Positions 25,592-34,544 of a stretch of DNA of 64,000 nucleotides are shown piece by piece. A program made the translations under genes and the position numbers. Location of the stretch: assembly GCA_015295835.1 (NCBI GenBank), contig DVEG01000033.1, forward strand, positions 1-64,000. The letters are read 5' to 3'. The DNA is from Oscillatoriaceae cyanobacterium M7585_C2015_266 (GTDB lineage: Bacteria; Cyanobacteriota; Cyanobacteriia; Cyanobacteriales; Oscillatoriaceae). The notes under the pieces were generated by a model. It worked only from the letters and a program-made list of their open reading frames with translations, ran no database searches and was not told where the DNA came from. Each line of letters opens with the position of its first letter. Position 1 is the first letter of the stretch.

Positions 25592-27310
25592 GTGAGTCAG
25601 CATATAATCACTCAGCTGAGGCGCTACGAGCCGGAAGCGATCGCCAAATACTATCGCTCCCGCCCTTGGCTAGTCATAGGGCGTGCCCTCAAAATTATCT
25701 GGTACTTTGCTGGTTTTATCTTAGGTTTACTTTGGGACTCTTGGTGGCACCAAGAAACCCAGCACAAATCGCAACGCGCCGAACAGTTACGACAAATCCT
25801 CACCACATTAGGTCCGACTTTTATCAAAGTAGGCCAAGCCCTTTCCACCCGCCCGGATCTAATTCGCAAAGATTTCTTGGAAGAACTGGTTAAACTGCAA
25901 GATCAGTTACCCCCTTTTGCAAACGATCTCGCCTTTAAAATCATTGAAACTGAGCTAGAACGCCCAGTTGAAGAAATCTACAGTTATATATCCCCAGAAC
26001 CAGTAGCTGCAGCCAGTCTCGGTCAAGTGTATAGGGCGCGCTTACACAGTGGCGAAGAAGTGGCAGTAAAAGTACAGCGCCCCAATCTTAAACCCATCCT
26101 CACCCTAGATCTTTATTTAATGCGGTGGGCTGCCGGTTGGATGGCTCCTTGGCTTCCTTTGAATCTCGGTCACGACCTCACATCAATAGTAGATGAATTT
26201 GGCAGTAAGCTATTTGAAGAAATAGATTACTTCAATGAAGGGCGCAACGCCGAACAATTTGCCAGCAATTTTGCCGACAATCCCAATATCAAAGTGCCGA
26301 TAATTTACTGGCGCTATAGTAGTCACCGAGTTTTGACTCTTGAGTGGATAAATGGCTTCAAGCTGACGGATATCGAGCAAATCAAGGCTGCGGGTATAGA
26401 CAAAGATGCTCTTATCCGCATAGGAGTAGAATCCGGGCTGCAACAATTACTAGAATTTGGGTTTTTCCATGCCGATCCGCACCCAGGAAATTTATTTGCT
26501 ATGCCCGATGGCCGCATGGCCTACATCGACTTCGGCATGATGGATCAGCTGGAGCAAGAAACGAAAGAAACCCTCGTGGATTCTGTCGTACATTTGATCG
26601 ACAAAAACTATATTGCACTTGCCGAGGATTTTGTCAAGCTTGGCTTTCTGACGCCAGAAACGGATATCGAGCCAATTATTCCTGCTCTAGAGGCGGTTTT
26701 GGGAGATATCATTGGTGAAAGTGTCGGTAATTTCAATTTTAAGACGATTACTGATCGCTTCAGTGAGTTGATGTATGAGTATCCTTTCCGAGTGCCGGCG
26801 AAGTTTGCTTTGATTATTCGCTCTCTGGTGACTCAGGAGGGTTTGGCTCTGACTCTCAATCCTGATTTTAAGATTGTAGCGCTCGCCTATCCTTACGTCT
26901 CAAGGCGTCTGCTCACTGGCGAAACTCCCCAATTGCGTTGCCGCTTGCTCGAAATACTCTTCAAAGATGGTAAATTCCAATGGCAGAGGCTGGAAAACTT
27001 GCTCTTAATCGCGCGAGCAGATAGCAAATTCGACCTTTTGCCCACCGCTCAACTCGCCGCTCAATACCTTTTCTCCGAAGAGGGCAAATTCCTCCGTCGC
27101 CAGATTCTATTAGCCCTGACGGAAGACGAGCGCCTCCACACCGAAGAAGTGCGTCGCATCTGGAATCTCGTCAAAGAAGATCTTCAGCCCAATCGCCTCT
27201 TCAGTGCCGCGCTCGAAGCCATAGCAGAATTCTCCGCTGAAGGAGCCGCTGCTATTTTACCCGCAGTCGCCCTCAGTTCCGCTTTTAAGAGCGTGCGAGA
27301 AAAACTCTAA
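25592..27310 (+). CDS. ABC1/UbiB (AarF) family atypical kinase
   Basis: 572 residues. ABC1K signatures: KxGQ motif in PTFIKVGQALSTRPDL (about 75), the alanine-rich loop PVAAASLGQVYRA (about 136), VAVKVQRPNL, catalytic FHADPHPGNLF (about 291) and metal motif YIDFGMMDQL (about 311). The family acts in quinone/prenyl-lipid metabolism (UbiB/COQ8; plastoquinone and tocopherol regulation in plastids). N-terminal helix near LKIIWYFAGFILGLLW may anchor it to membrane. GTG start at 25592 with AAGAGG upstream. The next small membrane-protein gene follows 53 bp on. Confidence 0.93.
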   Translation: MSQHIITQLRRYEPEAIAKYYRSRPWLVIGRALKIIWYFAGFILGLLWDSWWHQETQHKSQRAEQLRQILTTLGPTFIKVGQALSTRPDLIRKDFLEELVKLQDQLPPFANDLAFKIIETELERPVEEIYSYISPEPVAAASLGQVYRARLHSGEEVAVKVQRPNLKPILTLDLYLMRWAAGWMAPWLPLNLGHDLTSIVDEFGSKLFEEIDYFNEGRNAEQFASNFADNPNIKVPIIYWRYSSHRVLTLEWINGFKLTDIEQIKAAGIDKDALIRIGVESGLQQLLEFGFFHADPHPGNLFAMPDGRMAYIDFGMMDQLEQETKETLVDSVVHLIDKNYIALAEDFVKLGFLTPETDIEPIIPALEAVLGDIIGESVGNFNFKTITDRFSELMYEYPFRVPAKFALIIRSLVTQEGLALTLNPDFKIVALAYPYVSRRLLTGETPQLRCRLLEILFKDGKFQWQRLENLLLIARADSKFDLLPTAQLAAQYLFSEEGKFLRRQILLALTEDERLHTEEVRRIWNLVKEDLQPNRLFSAALEAIAEFSAEGAAAILPAVALSSAFKSVREKL

Positions 27311-27363
27311 TCCCCCAGCCCTCTTCCTACAACAGAAGAAAAAACGTTTCTATAAGACAAGCC

Positions 27364-27738
27364 GTGTACTACTTCCCCATCGATCCCCCATATTTTTTAT
27401 TACTGGCTGGTTTGCTCGCCGGCGTCACTTCCGGCATAGCTTTTGAAGCCACTCTCAAGCAATTCATTAAAAATTGCTCGCAAAACCGCTCGACTCTGAA
27501 CCTAGCCAAAACCCAAAACACGCAACTTTTGATCCCTTTTCTGGGAATTTCCGCAGGCGTTTGTATATTTCTTTCCTCCGGATTGCAAATATTTGGCTTC
27601 CCCCCTTTCCTTGCTTATACCATCTCCCTACCACTCACAGTTTTGATTGGGTGGCTAATTTGGTATCAGCTCGGTGTTTTGTTTGCCCAGCTTGAGCGTG
27701 GCGGTTCGAGGGCACTCGATTTAGATTCTTTTAGTTAG
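27364..27738 (+). CDS. Small membrane protein, unknown
   Basis: 124 residues with three probable transmembrane helices (FLLLAGLLAGVTSGIAF; LIPFLGISAGVCIFLSSGL; FLAYTISLPLTVLIGWLIW) and a short acidic C-terminus. Start GTG 27364. It lies 53 bp behind the ABC1 kinase on the same strand and its last 18 bp overlap the convergent glycosyltransferase gene. Position suggests co-transcription with the kinase. I do not recognise a family. Confidence 0.65.
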   Translation: MYYFPIDPPYFLLLAGLLAGVTSGIAFEATLKQFIKNCSQNRSTLNLAKTQNTQLLIPFLGISAGVCIFLSSGLQIFGFPPFLAYTISLPLTVLIGWLIWYQLGVLFAQLERGGSRALDLDSFS

Positions 27739-28638
27739 CTGTTTTAACCGGTTGAGAATTCTCTCACCGAAACTTCGACGCCTCTGAATCTGAGGATAGC
27801 GGGCGGGCTTGGGTGTATTTAAATAACGGTAGTGTTCCCAAACATCCCAATATGAACATCCAGGCTCGATCCGAATCCCTGCCCAGTGAAGATATTGTAA
27901 AGGTTTGTTTGTAATCGAGTCGTACAAGCGCCCACCTTCAAACTTGAAGTGCTTACTGCCCGCCCAACTTCCAGGAACATTATCAGCTCTTCTGACAAGG
28001 TTGAAATGGCGCGGAATCCGCTTTAAAACCAGATAGTTGAGAAGACTTTGATCTAAATATGACCAGTAAAAATATTCCGGCATGGAGGCACATTCACTAA
28101 TTACTTCAAATAGTTCTTCTAAAGAAAATAAATTTTTTTTTGATCCCCAAAATCCAGCATTAAAAATATCCTGCAATTCTTGTTCAGTAAAAATTTTATC
28201 TTCTAAAACTTTGTCTGTAAAAACGTGCTGAATTCCTGTATTAGCTTGATAGTCGCAACAGATAAAATCCCAGTCTGATAAATAATTTAAAGTGTCGATT
28301 ATTTTTTCAAATACGATAATATCTGTGTCGAGATACAAAAATTCATCAAAGCATCCAAACCAGCAAGCAAACTTTCGCAGCAGTTGGAAGCCTTGCGTCG
28401 GGTTTCTATATTTCCACAATTGACGCGCTCGCTCGATTATCGATTCTACCAAGTGTAAATTTTCGTAAATTTTAACCCCGTAAGCGGTAGTAACAACTTT
28501 AGCAATTGTTGTATAATTATTATCATAAGGAATCATTACAACTGGAGTTTCGGAATCATACAAGCGAATACTCTCTAACAAAGCGATCGCATTATCTATA
28601 ACCTTATCATTAGCGAGAATGTAAATTCCCCGACTCAT
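27721..28638 (-). CDS. GT8-like glycosyltransferase (Npun_R2821/R2822-type)
   Basis: 305 residues. N-terminal GIYILANDKVIDNAIALLESIRLYDSETPVVMIPYD, a DxD-type metal motif in FLYLDTDIIVFE, then FNAGFWGSKKN and a C-terminal YLHWAGIRIEPG. This is the layout of small cyanobacterial glycosyltransferases I recall as Npun_R2821/R2822 family, related in fold to GT8/GT-A enzymes. The gene at 29742-30740 is a divergent paralogue. It belongs to a sugar-transfer cluster. Donor and acceptor unknown. Confidence 0.78.
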   Translation of the reverse strand: MSRGIYILANDKVIDNAIALLESIRLYDSETPVVMIPYDNNYTTIAKVVTTAYGVKIYENLHLVESIIERARQLWKYRNPTQGFQLLRKFACWFGCFDEFLYLDTDIIVFEKIIDTLNYLSDWDFICCDYQANTGIQHVFTDKVLEDKIFTEQELQDIFNAGFWGSKKNLFSLEELFEVISECASMPEYFYWSYLDQSLLNYLVLKRIPRHFNLVRRADNVPGSWAGSKHFKFEGGRLYDSITNKPLQYLHWAGIRIEPGCSYWDVWEHYRYLNTPKPARYPQIQRRRSFGERILNRLKQLTKRI

Positions 28639-28726
28639 CGAAACTTTCCTTTTTGAGTAAAATAATTAATAATTATATAATATAATATAAAATTTATATA
28701 TTAATAGCGACAGGGAATCATAAGCA

Positions 28727-29713
28727 ATGGGGCGAAAAATTATCGGCATGATTAGCAGCTACACAGACATGACTACTGGAAAATTACTTTCCCAGAGCCA
28801 GAGTGACTGGCTGTGGCATCAAACTCCCCACCCCTTCGGAGTGTGGGGCAATATTCAAATGATGGCAAATGCTCCAAAACCGGATTTCCTGCTTCTCTAT
28901 CAATTTAATTTTCCAAACACCTCTGGGAAAAAATCTTTAAAATCACGAGTAACTGAATGGTTGCGCAAACCACCACCAACACCAGACATACAAACATTAT
29001 TTCGTGGTGTTTCCAAAGAGCGCAGAATATTTCTTATGCGCGAACCCCCCTTGCCAGAAGTAGTAGAAGCTAATAAAGCAAATTACGAACAAGCAAAACT
29101 ATATTGCGGCTATATTTCTGGTCCAGATGATTTGGCGCCCACACCAAATTACATGCCAGCAATTTGGTACCTTGCTAATTCATTTCGCGAATTAAAAGAG
29201 TTAGGAGTGCCAGAAAAAGAAAAAGCTTGCTCCTGGATAACATCGGGAATTGCTCGCTCTGTTAACCACCGCAAAAGATTAGAGTTTATGCGACTACTAC
29301 AAGAGCGGGGGGTAAATTTTGACTTATACGGGCGCAACTTGCCGAATTGGGTATTCAGTTATGGAGCCGTGAATCAGAAGTGGCACGCCCTTGCTCCCTA
29401 TTACTATAATCTTGCGATCGAAAATTACGCTGAAAATAGCTGGTATGTTAGTGAAAAACTGTGGGATGCTTTGTTAGCTTGGTGCTTGCCGATTTATTAC
29501 GGAGGGGAGGCGGCGGATAAATTACTGCCTCCAGGTAGTTTTCTGAGATTGCCTAGCTTAGATGAAAAAGGAATAGCCTATATTCAAGAGGTTATTTCTT
29601 CACCGGATTGCTGGCAGGAAGCAAAAAGTGCGATCGCAGAAGCTAGACAGATTATACTTTATAAACTCAATCTTCTCAACTGGCTATCTGAATTCGTCGC
29701 CGAATATTCCTAA
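28727..29713 (+). CDS. GT10-family (fucosyltransferase-like) glycosyltransferase
   Basis: 328 residues. The C-terminal half has the alpha-1,3-fucosyltransferase signature: YYYNLAIENYAENSWYVSEKLWDALLAWCLPIYYGG (positions about 29398-29510), preceded by the SWITSGIARSVNHRKRLEFM nucleotide-sugar region and VNFDLYGRNLP. The N-terminal acceptor half is less conserved. Predicted soluble GT-B enzyme using a GDP-sugar, probably GDP-fucose. Divergent from the first GT8-like gene (88 bp AT-rich gap) and 28 bp ahead of the second. Confidence 0.85.
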   Translation: MGRKIIGMISSYTDMTTGKLLSQSQSDWLWHQTPHPFGVWGNIQMMANAPKPDFLLLYQFNFPNTSGKKSLKSRVTEWLRKPPPTPDIQTLFRGVSKERRIFLMREPPLPEVVEANKANYEQAKLYCGYISGPDDLAPTPNYMPAIWYLANSFRELKELGVPEKEKACSWITSGIARSVNHRKRLEFMRLLQERGVNFDLYGRNLPNWVFSYGAVNQKWHALAPYYYNLAIENYAENSWYVSEKLWDALLAWCLPIYYGGEAADKLLPPGSFLRLPSLDEKGIAYIQEVISSPDCWQEAKSAIAEARQIILYKLNLLNWLSEFVAEYS

Positions 29714-29741
29714 ACTAAATTTTCCTAAATATTTCTAAAAT

Positions 29742-30740
29742 ATGGATGGAATCTGCACCCTTGCCAATGACGCAGTTTATGATCAACTCATCGCTTTATT
29801 GAATAGCATCGAAGTGATTCAAGGGCAAAATATGCCCGTCTGCGTATATCCCTACGACGACAATATAGAAAAAATTGCGGCTGAAATTGCCAAGCGCCCG
29901 AATGTGCAACTTTACGCGGATAAAGAATCGATACAGCGGTGGGATGATTTTGTTCGCAGCGCCTGGGATGCACATCCTACTGCATTACAAGAGTGGCGAA
30001 AAATCGGCAAAGAAACCTATTATCGTTTAGGCTGTCATCGACGCTTTTGTGCTTTTGATGCACCGTTTGAGCGCTTCATTTATATGGATGCAGACACTTT
30101 GCTAATGAAGCCAGTTGATAACATTTTTTCTCTTCTCGATAGCAACGACTGGGTGGTGTATGACTTTCAACATAAAGAGCCAATGTATGTTTACAATATT
30201 GCCTCTCCAAAACTTTTAGAAATATTTCCTTTAGAAAAAATACAAACCCAAATTTTTTGCTCTGGTTTATATGCCTCGAAAAAAAATATTTTCAGTCAGG
30301 AAACGAAGGAATGGCTGTTAGCACGGCTGCGAGCGGGGGAGGCAGAAATACTCTATCCGATGGCTCCTGATCAAAGTCTTCTCAACTATATGATGATGAG
30401 AGCGGGCATTTTGTGTTATAATTTAGCTTTAAAGTTGCCGCCGGATGAAATAACCGGTTGTTGTGTAACTTCTCCTCATTTTGAGGAGCGGGAAAATATA
30501 CTTTATGACAAGAATCAGCGTTTGACATATATTCATTATATTGGTATACCAGCAAAAGTTTTTACGCGTCTTTGCGCTGGAGAGAATCTTGATTTTCGCT
30601 ACCGGGATGTTTTTTTGTACTATCGCTATCTGCACGAACCGGAAAAGAAACCGAAGTTTAAAAATAAGCCAAAACCTTATGATGCCCCGCCGAGTTTTAT
30701 TGAGCGAGTTTTAAGAAAACTGGGATTTTTTCATGGTTGA
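29742..30740 (+). CDS. GT8-like glycosyltransferase, paralogue of the one at 27721-28638
   Basis: 332 residues. GICTLANDAVYDQLIALLNSIEV and VCVYPYDDN at the start, the metal motif FIYMDADTLLMKP at about 113, FCSGLYASKKNIFS, a conserved PDQSLLNYMMMRAG and a C-terminal YIHYIGIPAKVF. The same framework occurs in the gene at 27721 (FWGSKKNLFS, DQSLLNYLVLKR, YLHWAGIRI). It starts 28 bp after the GT10 gene, so both are likely co-transcribed. The product may modify a surface glycan. Confidence 0.78.
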   Translation: MDGICTLANDAVYDQLIALLNSIEVIQGQNMPVCVYPYDDNIEKIAAEIAKRPNVQLYADKESIQRWDDFVRSAWDAHPTALQEWRKIGKETYYRLGCHRRFCAFDAPFERFIYMDADTLLMKPVDNIFSLLDSNDWVVYDFQHKEPMYVYNIASPKLLEIFPLEKIQTQIFCSGLYASKKNIFSQETKEWLLARLRAGEAEILYPMAPDQSLLNYMMMRAGILCYNLALKLPPDEITGCCVTSPHFEERENILYDKNQRLTYIHYIGIPAKVFTRLCAGENLDFRYRDVFLYYRYLHEPEKKPKFKNKPKPYDAPPSFIERVLRKLGFFHG

Positions 30741-30758
30741 GTAGGTGAGGAGATTTGT

Positions 30759-31676
30759 TTAAGAAAATGGGTTTATAGTATTCAGGGTGCCTTGAGCTGC
30801 ATCCAATTCAGCGATTACGCCCACAGGCAGAGCGGCATTTTCTCCATTATGCCCGAATGGCAAATCGGAAACAATTGGAATTTGCAAATCAAAGAGGCGA
30901 TCGCGCAGTACTTCTGCTACAGTAAGACTGGGAATATTTTGAGGGGGTTCGCACTGACTAAAACGCCCAAGTGCAATTCCTCGCACACCTTTGAAGGCGC
31001 CGAGCATTCGCCACTGTGTTAACATGCGATCAATGCGATATGGTGCTTCGCCGACATCTTCTAATGCTAGAATTATATTGTCTAAGGGTGGTTGTGCTGG
31101 TGTGCAGAGTAAGTGCGTCGCGACAGTAAGATTAGCGGGTAGTAGAAATCCAGATACTTTTCCGCCGCCCCAGCCCTTGCCTTGCAGAGGTTGTAGCGAG
31201 CGCCCTTCTACGCAATCAAATAATCGCTGTTTTGACCATTCTGGCTCAGATGCTATTGTTGTCAGCAGGGGGGCGTGAACTCCTGCAATGCCAACAGTAC
31301 TGAGACTCCATAGTAAACTGGTGATATCCGAAAAGCCGATTAGCCATTTCGGCGCGAAATGGGTTGGCCACTTCCAATTTTCTAGTATTCTTGCTCCGCC
31401 GTATCCGCCTCTAGCACAGAGAATGCCCCGACATTCGGGATCTTTCCAAGCGTCAGCGAGTTGCTGGCGACGGTTGTCATCTTTTCCTGCCAAATAGCCC
31501 CATTGCTGATCATAACCGGGGCTAAGTTCGACACGATAGCCGCGCGCTCGCCAGATTTCTATGCCTTGATTAAAAGTCTCGTATTCTCGCAGGCACCCGC
31601 TTGGTGCAATCACGCGCAGCAAATCACCAGGTTTTAGGGGTGGGGGCAGTAGGCACGGCTGGAAACGTGAATTCAT
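30759..31676 (-). CDS. ldcA: LD-carboxypeptidase (peptidase family S66)
   Basis: 305 residues. S66 motifs are clear: PGDLLRVIAPSG at the N-terminus, ILCARGGYGGARIL, nucleophile serine in WLIGFSDITSLLW, acid in LALEDVGEAPYRIDRML and histidine in LPFGHNGENAALPVG. The enzyme trims the terminal D-Ala from tetrapeptides in peptidoglycan recycling; a related branch (MccF) cleaves microcin C. The position inside a glycosyltransferase cluster favours a cell-envelope role. It lies 29 bp downstream of the GT4 gene on the same strand. Confidence 0.92.
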   Translation of the reverse strand: MNSRFQPCLLPPPLKPGDLLRVIAPSGCLREYETFNQGIEIWRARGYRVELSPGYDQQWGYLAGKDDNRRQQLADAWKDPECRGILCARGGYGGARILENWKWPTHFAPKWLIGFSDITSLLWSLSTVGIAGVHAPLLTTIASEPEWSKQRLFDCVEGRSLQPLQGKGWGGGKVSGFLLPANLTVATHLLCTPAQPPLDNIILALEDVGEAPYRIDRMLTQWRMLGAFKGVRGIALGRFSQCEPPQNIPSLTVAEVLRDRLFDLQIPIVSDLPFGHNGENAALPVGVIAELDAAQGTLNTINPFS

Positions 31677-31705
31677 AGAACTAATCTGATATTGTTAAGA
31701 ATTAA

Positions 31706-32821
31706 TTAATCGCAGGCGGGAGATGAAGAGGGCTTGAGAATATTTCTGAACCATTTTTCTATCCGATTACCCCAGATTTCCATAGAATATTCCTCTTCGG
31801 CTTGACGACGACAGCGAGAGCGATCAATAGTATGCAAGCGTGCGATCGCTTGTACCAATCCATCGACACTATCTGGTTTTACCAGAAACCCGGTTTCTCC
31901 ATCGCGAACAATTTCAGAAGGTCCTCCACGTTGGTAGGCGATTACCGGCACCCCGCACGCCAGCGCTTCAATCGCTACATTGCCAAATGCTTCTACCCAG
32001 CGCGGAGTCATCAGTATTGCCCGACACTGGCGTAATTGTTTTTGTAATTCTACAGTAGGAAAAAATCCCCGATATTCTATAGGCGCATTTGGATAGTGCT
32101 GACAAATTTGCTGCCAATAGTTTTCATCCTGCATTTTACCAAAAATTTTCAGGGGAATTCCTGTAATTTCAGCCGCTGCTACTGCATCTTCTAGTCCTTT
32201 TTCTGGAGCAATTCGACCTACCCAAGCCAGTTGGTTTTCTGGGTGAGGGCAGAAATCGTAAAGTGACAAATCGATGCCACTACCCATTCCCAAACATATA
32301 CAGTGACGGGCAAAGGGAAAAGTTTCAGCTTGCGCTCGCGTGCAGACAGCAATTGAGCCGGGAAACTTAATTGCCACTGATTCCATAATTTTATCCATTG
32401 CATCAGACAGGGAAGCCATACTCACAAAATGAGCTATGGGAGTCTGAAAAAATGGAGTTAAATAAAATGGCAACCAATCGTAAGCAAAATTAACAATTAT
32501 GTCGAAATCTGCTTGCACTTGGCGAGCATATTCCCACATATTCGCCAGTACAGAATTAGCCGGTATCAAAATCGGATCGGAGCGATTTTGGGTTTGGGCT
32601 GGTATTTGTAGCGTTCCGGGAATTTCGACAATTGGCAATTTACTCAGAGATGAGTCTGACTCCTGCAAAGCCGCTACGCGAGCGCTAACAGGAGCGACAA
32701 TTTTTAAAGTATGCCCTCGCCGGAGCAACTCTTGGGCGATGTTGCTTAAAGTCAGCTCTACTCCACCGCCCAATCCAGAGCCGAGTGGGCCAACAGGTGT
32801 TGAGAGCAAAAGAAGTTTCAT
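31706..32821 (-). CDS. Glycosyltransferase family 4
   Basis: 371 residues, GT-B fold. N-terminal LLSTPVGPLGSGLGGGVELTLSNIAQELLRRGH (glycine-rich acceptor loop) and C-terminal LAWVGRIAPEKGLEDAVAAAE, MTPRWVEAFGNVAIEALACGVPVIAYQRGGPSEIV (EX7E-type motif) and GETGFLVKPD, all typical of GT4. Retaining, nucleotide-sugar dependent, cytoplasmic or membrane-peripheral. Transcribed just ahead of ldcA. Sugar unknown. Confidence 0.92.
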   Translation of the reverse strand: MKLLLLSTPVGPLGSGLGGGVELTLSNIAQELLRRGHTLKIVAPVSARVAALQESDSSLSKLPIVEIPGTLQIPAQTQNRSDPILIPANSVLANMWEYARQVQADFDIIVNFAYDWLPFYLTPFFQTPIAHFVSMASLSDAMDKIMESVAIKFPGSIAVCTRAQAETFPFARHCICLGMGSGIDLSLYDFCPHPENQLAWVGRIAPEKGLEDAVAAAEITGIPLKIFGKMQDENYWQQICQHYPNAPIEYRGFFPTVELQKQLRQCRAILMTPRWVEAFGNVAIEALACGVPVIAYQRGGPSEIVRDGETGFLVKPDSVDGLVQAIARLHTIDRSRCRRQAEEEYSMEIWGNRIEKWFRNILKPSSSPACD

Positions 32822-32897
32822 TGTTAGTTTTAGTAATTTTATTTAATAATTAACATGAGGAGCGATATCGCGTAGCGACTCCTACGGAGTATCGCAG

Positions 32898-33950
32898 TTA
32901 TTCATCTTGTGGTAAGTTTTGGTTTGTACTTTCCGACATCGATAAATTACGGATTGCCCCAATGCGCTCCAAAGCCCAGCGAGCCGTTTCCTGCACTTCC
33001 GGATCAGGATCATCGACAGCGTAACGCAGCAAATAGCTCATTTGCACAACCAGCTCATAAATGCGCGTCAAATCGCGAATCGCATTTTTGCGCACCTCAG
33101 GGTTTTCATCTTGTAGAGAAACACTCAAAGCTCGATTTATCGGCGTCAGGGTACGGTTGCCAATTTCCGACAGTGCCGCCAAAATTAGGCTTCGCTGTTT
33201 AGAATCAGAATCAACCATAAGATTTACCAAAGGTTGCACCGCTCGCGAATCGCCTCTTTGCCCCAATTCCCAAATTGCCCTGCGTCGTTTTGCCGGCTCA
33301 GTTGTTTGCAACTCTCTGATTAAGTCTTCAACGATATCGAGTTTAGCTAGGAGCCGAGGCTCTCCCATACTGTTATAGTTTTGCTGATGTGTAGAGTTTG
33401 AATTATCAGAGTCAGCAACCGCAGCCTGCAAATGACAATTCTCTTGTTTGTCTTCTTGGCTTTCACTCCCTCGCATCAGCAAGTAAAACAATCCGCCGAA
33501 AACGGCAATCAAGGAGAATACTCCCAATCCCAGAAGAAATGCCACTCTCGGAAAGCCTTTGAGAAAACCGGGCTTTAGAGACTGAGCGGGCTGCGGGGTT
33601 GTAGGTGGTTTTTGTTCCTCGCTGTTTCGAGTTGAAAGCAAGTGTTCCCAAGTCGTCACTTCTTTATCTGCTGACAAGCCGACAGATTCTTGAAGTTTAG
33701 TGATATGGTGCTTTTGTAGCTGCTTAAATTCTGACCCTCGAAGCCTTGGACTTAGGGGCGAGTGCGGAGCGACTCTGTAGGGGTATTGCTCTCTCTGGTT
33801 GTTAGCAAGGGCTGCCGTCACCTGTATCGGTGTCATCCAACCTATCTTTATTCGGGGGGTTGACGCGGTATGTGTTTTAGCTGAAATAGGTGAAACACTT
33901 AGGCAACTAGCGCAGGTTAGGATCAGTACAGTGGAGCGGTAAAGCACCAT
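32898..33950 (-). CDS. HEAT-repeat membrane protein
   Basis: 350 residues. N-terminal signal-like segment (VLILTCASCLSVSPISA), a Pro/Gln-rich linker, one transmembrane helix (VAFLLGLGVFSLIAVFGGLFYLLM, about 136-160), then a HEAT array (about 205-335: RRAIWELGQRGDSRAVQPLVNLMVDSD, LAALSEIGNRTLTPINRAL, RNAIRDLTRIYEL, ETARWALERIGAI). If both hydrophobic segments span the membrane, the repeats face the cytoplasm. HEAT arrays bind protein partners. The partner is unknown. Confidence 0.75.
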   Translation of the reverse strand: MVLYRSTVLILTCASCLSVSPISAKTHTASTPRIKIGWMTPIQVTAALANNQREQYPYRVAPHSPLSPRLRGSEFKQLQKHHITKLQESVGLSADKEVTTWEHLLSTRNSEEQKPPTTPQPAQSLKPGFLKGFPRVAFLLGLGVFSLIAVFGGLFYLLMRGSESQEDKQENCHLQAAVADSDNSNSTHQQNYNSMGEPRLLAKLDIVEDLIRELQTTEPAKRRRAIWELGQRGDSRAVQPLVNLMVDSDSKQRSLILAALSEIGNRTLTPINRALSVSLQDENPEVRKNAIRDLTRIYELVVQMSYLLRYAVDDPDPEVQETARWALERIGAIRNLSMSESTNQNLPQDE

Positions 33951-34544
33951 ATTCTTGCGCGGTGGGTGGTTAGAGTGTGGTGAGCGATTCGGTTGCGATT
34001 AAAAATGGGGAGAAATTTCACCGATAAAGCCCTTCTTGTCGTTTTGAGTTTAGTTAGAGATTGAGATTGTAGATTGCTTGCTCTATTTGCTAAAACTATA
34101 TCCAACCGAGCGCTACCACTGTTTTTGCCTTGCCTCTTAGCTTAGCAATATTTTTTTGACAAAAAGTGATCTGTGAGCAGTGGGGTTTATATTTTTTTTA
34201 AAGTTAACATCTAGAGGTCACCCAAAAGCCGCCAAATTTTAGAATTCAGGAACTTCTGAGATTCTGAATTTAGGTACTGAAAGCTAGTTGGCAGGTGATG
34301 CGACGTCGGACAGCCTTTGCTCTTCATTTTCTTGTTTCTGTCTAATTTTTCTGCTTTATTGTAGTCTTTTTTTTGTCGAAATCGATTTTTGTCGAAATCG
34401 ATACTATTCGCGTTTTGTTTTCTGTGAAGTGAGAAGTAAAAAGTTTTTTGAAAGTTACTACTTTTTTACTACTCACTTTTTTACTTTACTTTTTTCTATT
34501 TTCCCAGTTCGATTTTGGCGCGTGCGGATTACACCCGCGAGAGA
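33951..34544. other. Intergenic region with short repeats
   Basis: 594 bp. A 16-bp direct repeat TTTTTGTCGAAATCGA occurs twice in tandem (34370-34385, 34386-34401). About 25 bp later an inverted repeat AAGTGAGAAGTAAAAAGT / ACTTTTTTACTACTCACTT (about 34427-34444 with 34459-34477) could form a long imperfect hairpin. No gene is recognised; forward frames here are Phe/Ser-rich chance readings. Confidence 0.5.
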
